The notes below the pieces were generated by a model. The model saw only the letters and a program-made list of their open reading frames with translations. It was not told the origin of the DNA and made no database searches. The position numbers and the translations under genes are program-made. This document shows positions 54,118 through 55,092 of a stretch of 55,092 bases of DNA, piece by piece (the first letter of the stretch is position 1; each line of letters opens with the position of its first letter). Where the stretch lies: positions 1-55,092 of the forward strand of contig JBNGDO010000010.1 in the NCBI GenBank assembly GCA_049975385.1. The letters run 5' to 3'. Source of the DNA: DSWT01 sp049975385. Lineage in GTDB: Bacteria > Chloroflexota > Anaerolineae > B4-G1 > SLSP01.

Positions 54118-55092
54118 TTACCAACTCGGCGGGATCGGCCACCAGACATCTTCACGCCCGCTGGCCGCTGCATCCCATGCGTCGGCCAACGCCTCGATGG
54201 AGCGGTGCGCCGGCGGCAGAAGGTCGAACCCGCGCCACTCGCCCGTGCGCGCGCCCGGCAACTGCAACTGCGTGTTCCGGCAATACTCGTACCAGTCTCT
54301 GAAGGTGTGCCACTTGATTTCGACGCCGTATGGCTCAGGCCGCTGTGTCATCGGCGACAGCGGCTCGACGGTGTGGCACGAGTTGAGGATCTTCAACTTG
54401 GAACGCGGATAAGTATCGTAGATCGTCTGTGCCAGCCTGATGGACTCCTGTATAGCCTCCTCATCCTCGCCCGGCAGGTTCAGCGAAAAGTAGACGATGA
54501 TGGGGACGTTGTAGAGGTTGACTTCATCGAGCGCGTTGAGCAATTGCGCGTCGTTGTAGCGTTTGCCGTTCAGGCGGCGCACCCGTTCCGAACCGGAATA
54601 GGGGTTCAGCGCCACGCTAGAATGTTCCATATCCGCCGTGCGGACGAAGTCCTTCATGAAGCCCGGTGGCGGAAGCTGGAAGAACTCGTTGTAAAGGCCG
54701 ATCTTGATCCCCTCCCTGCGTATCGCGCGGAAGAGCGAGCGCCAATAATGGTCGCCCATCGCGGCGAGATCGTAGGAAAAACACACCTGAATCGCCCGAT
54801 GCTCGATCAGGCGCTTGATCTGGTTCACAATCGTCTCCACCGGGACGGGCACAATGCCGTCGCGCCCGGCAATCGCCTTGTGCGCGCTTTTCGCCCCGCC
54901 GCAGTACGAGCACTCGAAGTCACAACCGCGCGCGGTCGTAATCCACCGCCCCCGGTACTTGCTGATGTCCGCGCCTTGACGGGCCTGATGCGCCACCTCC
55001 ATATCGATGACCAGATATTCGTGGACAAAGTACTCGTCCTGGTGCTCCAGCCAGTCCAGGTCGATGAAATTGAACTCTGCGAAATCCTCAGG
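54118..55092 (-). CDS. radical SAM protein, 5' part beyond the window
   Basis: At least 325 residues; the frame stays open to the right edge, so the N-terminus is missing. The cluster motif is CDFECSYC (CxxxCxxC) in ITTARGCDFECSYCGGAKSA. Further segments are YNEFFQLPPPGFMKDFVRTA, VALNPYSGSERVRRLNGKRY and YFSLNLPGEDEEAIQESIRL, typical of the B12-binding-type radical SAM class, in which a cobalamin domain precedes the cluster. Whether that domain is present cannot be seen. The reaction is unknown. A deleted permease follows immediately after its stop. Confidence 0.88.
   Translation of the reverse strand, partial: PEDFAEFNFIDLDWLEHQDEYFVHEYLVIDMEVAHQARQGADISKYRGRWITTARGCDFECSYCGGAKSAHKAIAGRDGIVPVPVETIVNQIKRLIEHRAIQVCFSYDLAAMGDHYWRSLFRAIRREGIKIGLYNEFFQLPPPGFMKDFVRTADMEHSSVALNPYSGSERVRRLNGKRYNDAQLLNALDEVNLYNVPIIVYFSLNLPGEDEEAIQESIRLAQTIYDTYPRSKLKILNSCHTVEPLSPMTQRPEPYGVEIKWHTFRDWYEYCRNTQLQLPGARTGEWRGFDLLPPAHRSIEALADAWDAAASGREDVWWPIPPSW

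Overview
The window looks like a metagenome-derived scaffold from a Chloroflexota bacterium, most like the Anaerolineae and relatives. This is inferred from family composition, not from a marker gene. The clues are a lipoprotein with an NBR1-type Ig-like domain, a histidine kinase with about five GAF domains, a V/A-type ATPase next to a membrane pyrophosphatase, a MoxR/DUF58/DUF4129 operon, and many short tandem repeats with a 7-bp period. A run of exactly 100 N at 13187-13286 marks a scaffold join inside one gene. No rRNA, tRNA or CRISPR array was recognised.

Layout. 1-7.0 kb is housekeeping: a DUF123 protein, a small membrane protein and a Trm112-like protein (minus strand), an Ig-domain lipoprotein, then tgt and map (plus) facing era and a queuosine-precursor transporter (minus). 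7.1-7.65 kb holds a decayed transposase. 7.75-12.1 kb is a two-gene operon of sugar-nucleotide enzymes: a GalU-like protein, then a GHMP-kinase/UDP-sugar pyrophosphorylase fusion. Several repeat elements are translated inside both genes. 12.2-15.8 kb is one large CHAT-NACHT-HEAT protein, a candidate immunity or cell-death STAND ATPase. 16.1-17.8 kb carries a membrane coiled-coil/helix-hairpin-helix protein and a LysM/Ig surface protein. 17.9-22.3 kb is a five-gene MoxR/DUF58/DUF4129 operon. 22.4-25.2 kb contains a response-regulator pseudogene, a flavodoxin-ferredoxin protein, a chimeric DUF362/MFS remnant and a UroD-like protein. 25.2-27.3 kb is a K+-independent-type membrane pyrophosphatase.

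28.7-37.6 kb is a complete V/A-type ATPase operon in the order H-C-I-K-F-E-A-B-D. It lies just downstream of a 169-bp MITE-like element with perfect 8-bp target-site duplications. It is followed by a universal stress protein, a small membrane protein, a heterodimeric ABC exporter (38.9-42.5 kb), a receiver-histidine kinase hybrid and a giant multi-GAF histidine kinase (42.8-47.7 kb), an FAD oxidoreductase, a monoheme cytochrome c lipoprotein, a Gfo/Idh/MocA dehydrogenase, a TPR/linker/TM/beta-helix membrane protein, a truncated ABC permease and a partial radical SAM gene at the right edge.

Together, the ATPase and pyrophosphatase point to ion-gradient energetics. Tgt and the YhhQ-type transporter suggest queuosine made from an imported precursor. 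The kinases lack nearby DNA-binding outputs. The most unusual layer is the repeats: heptad tandem arrays and palindromes recur in intergenic DNA and in frame inside genes, next to a MITE, an IS remnant and three broken or fused genes, which suggests a genome undergoing considerable repeat-driven rearrangement.
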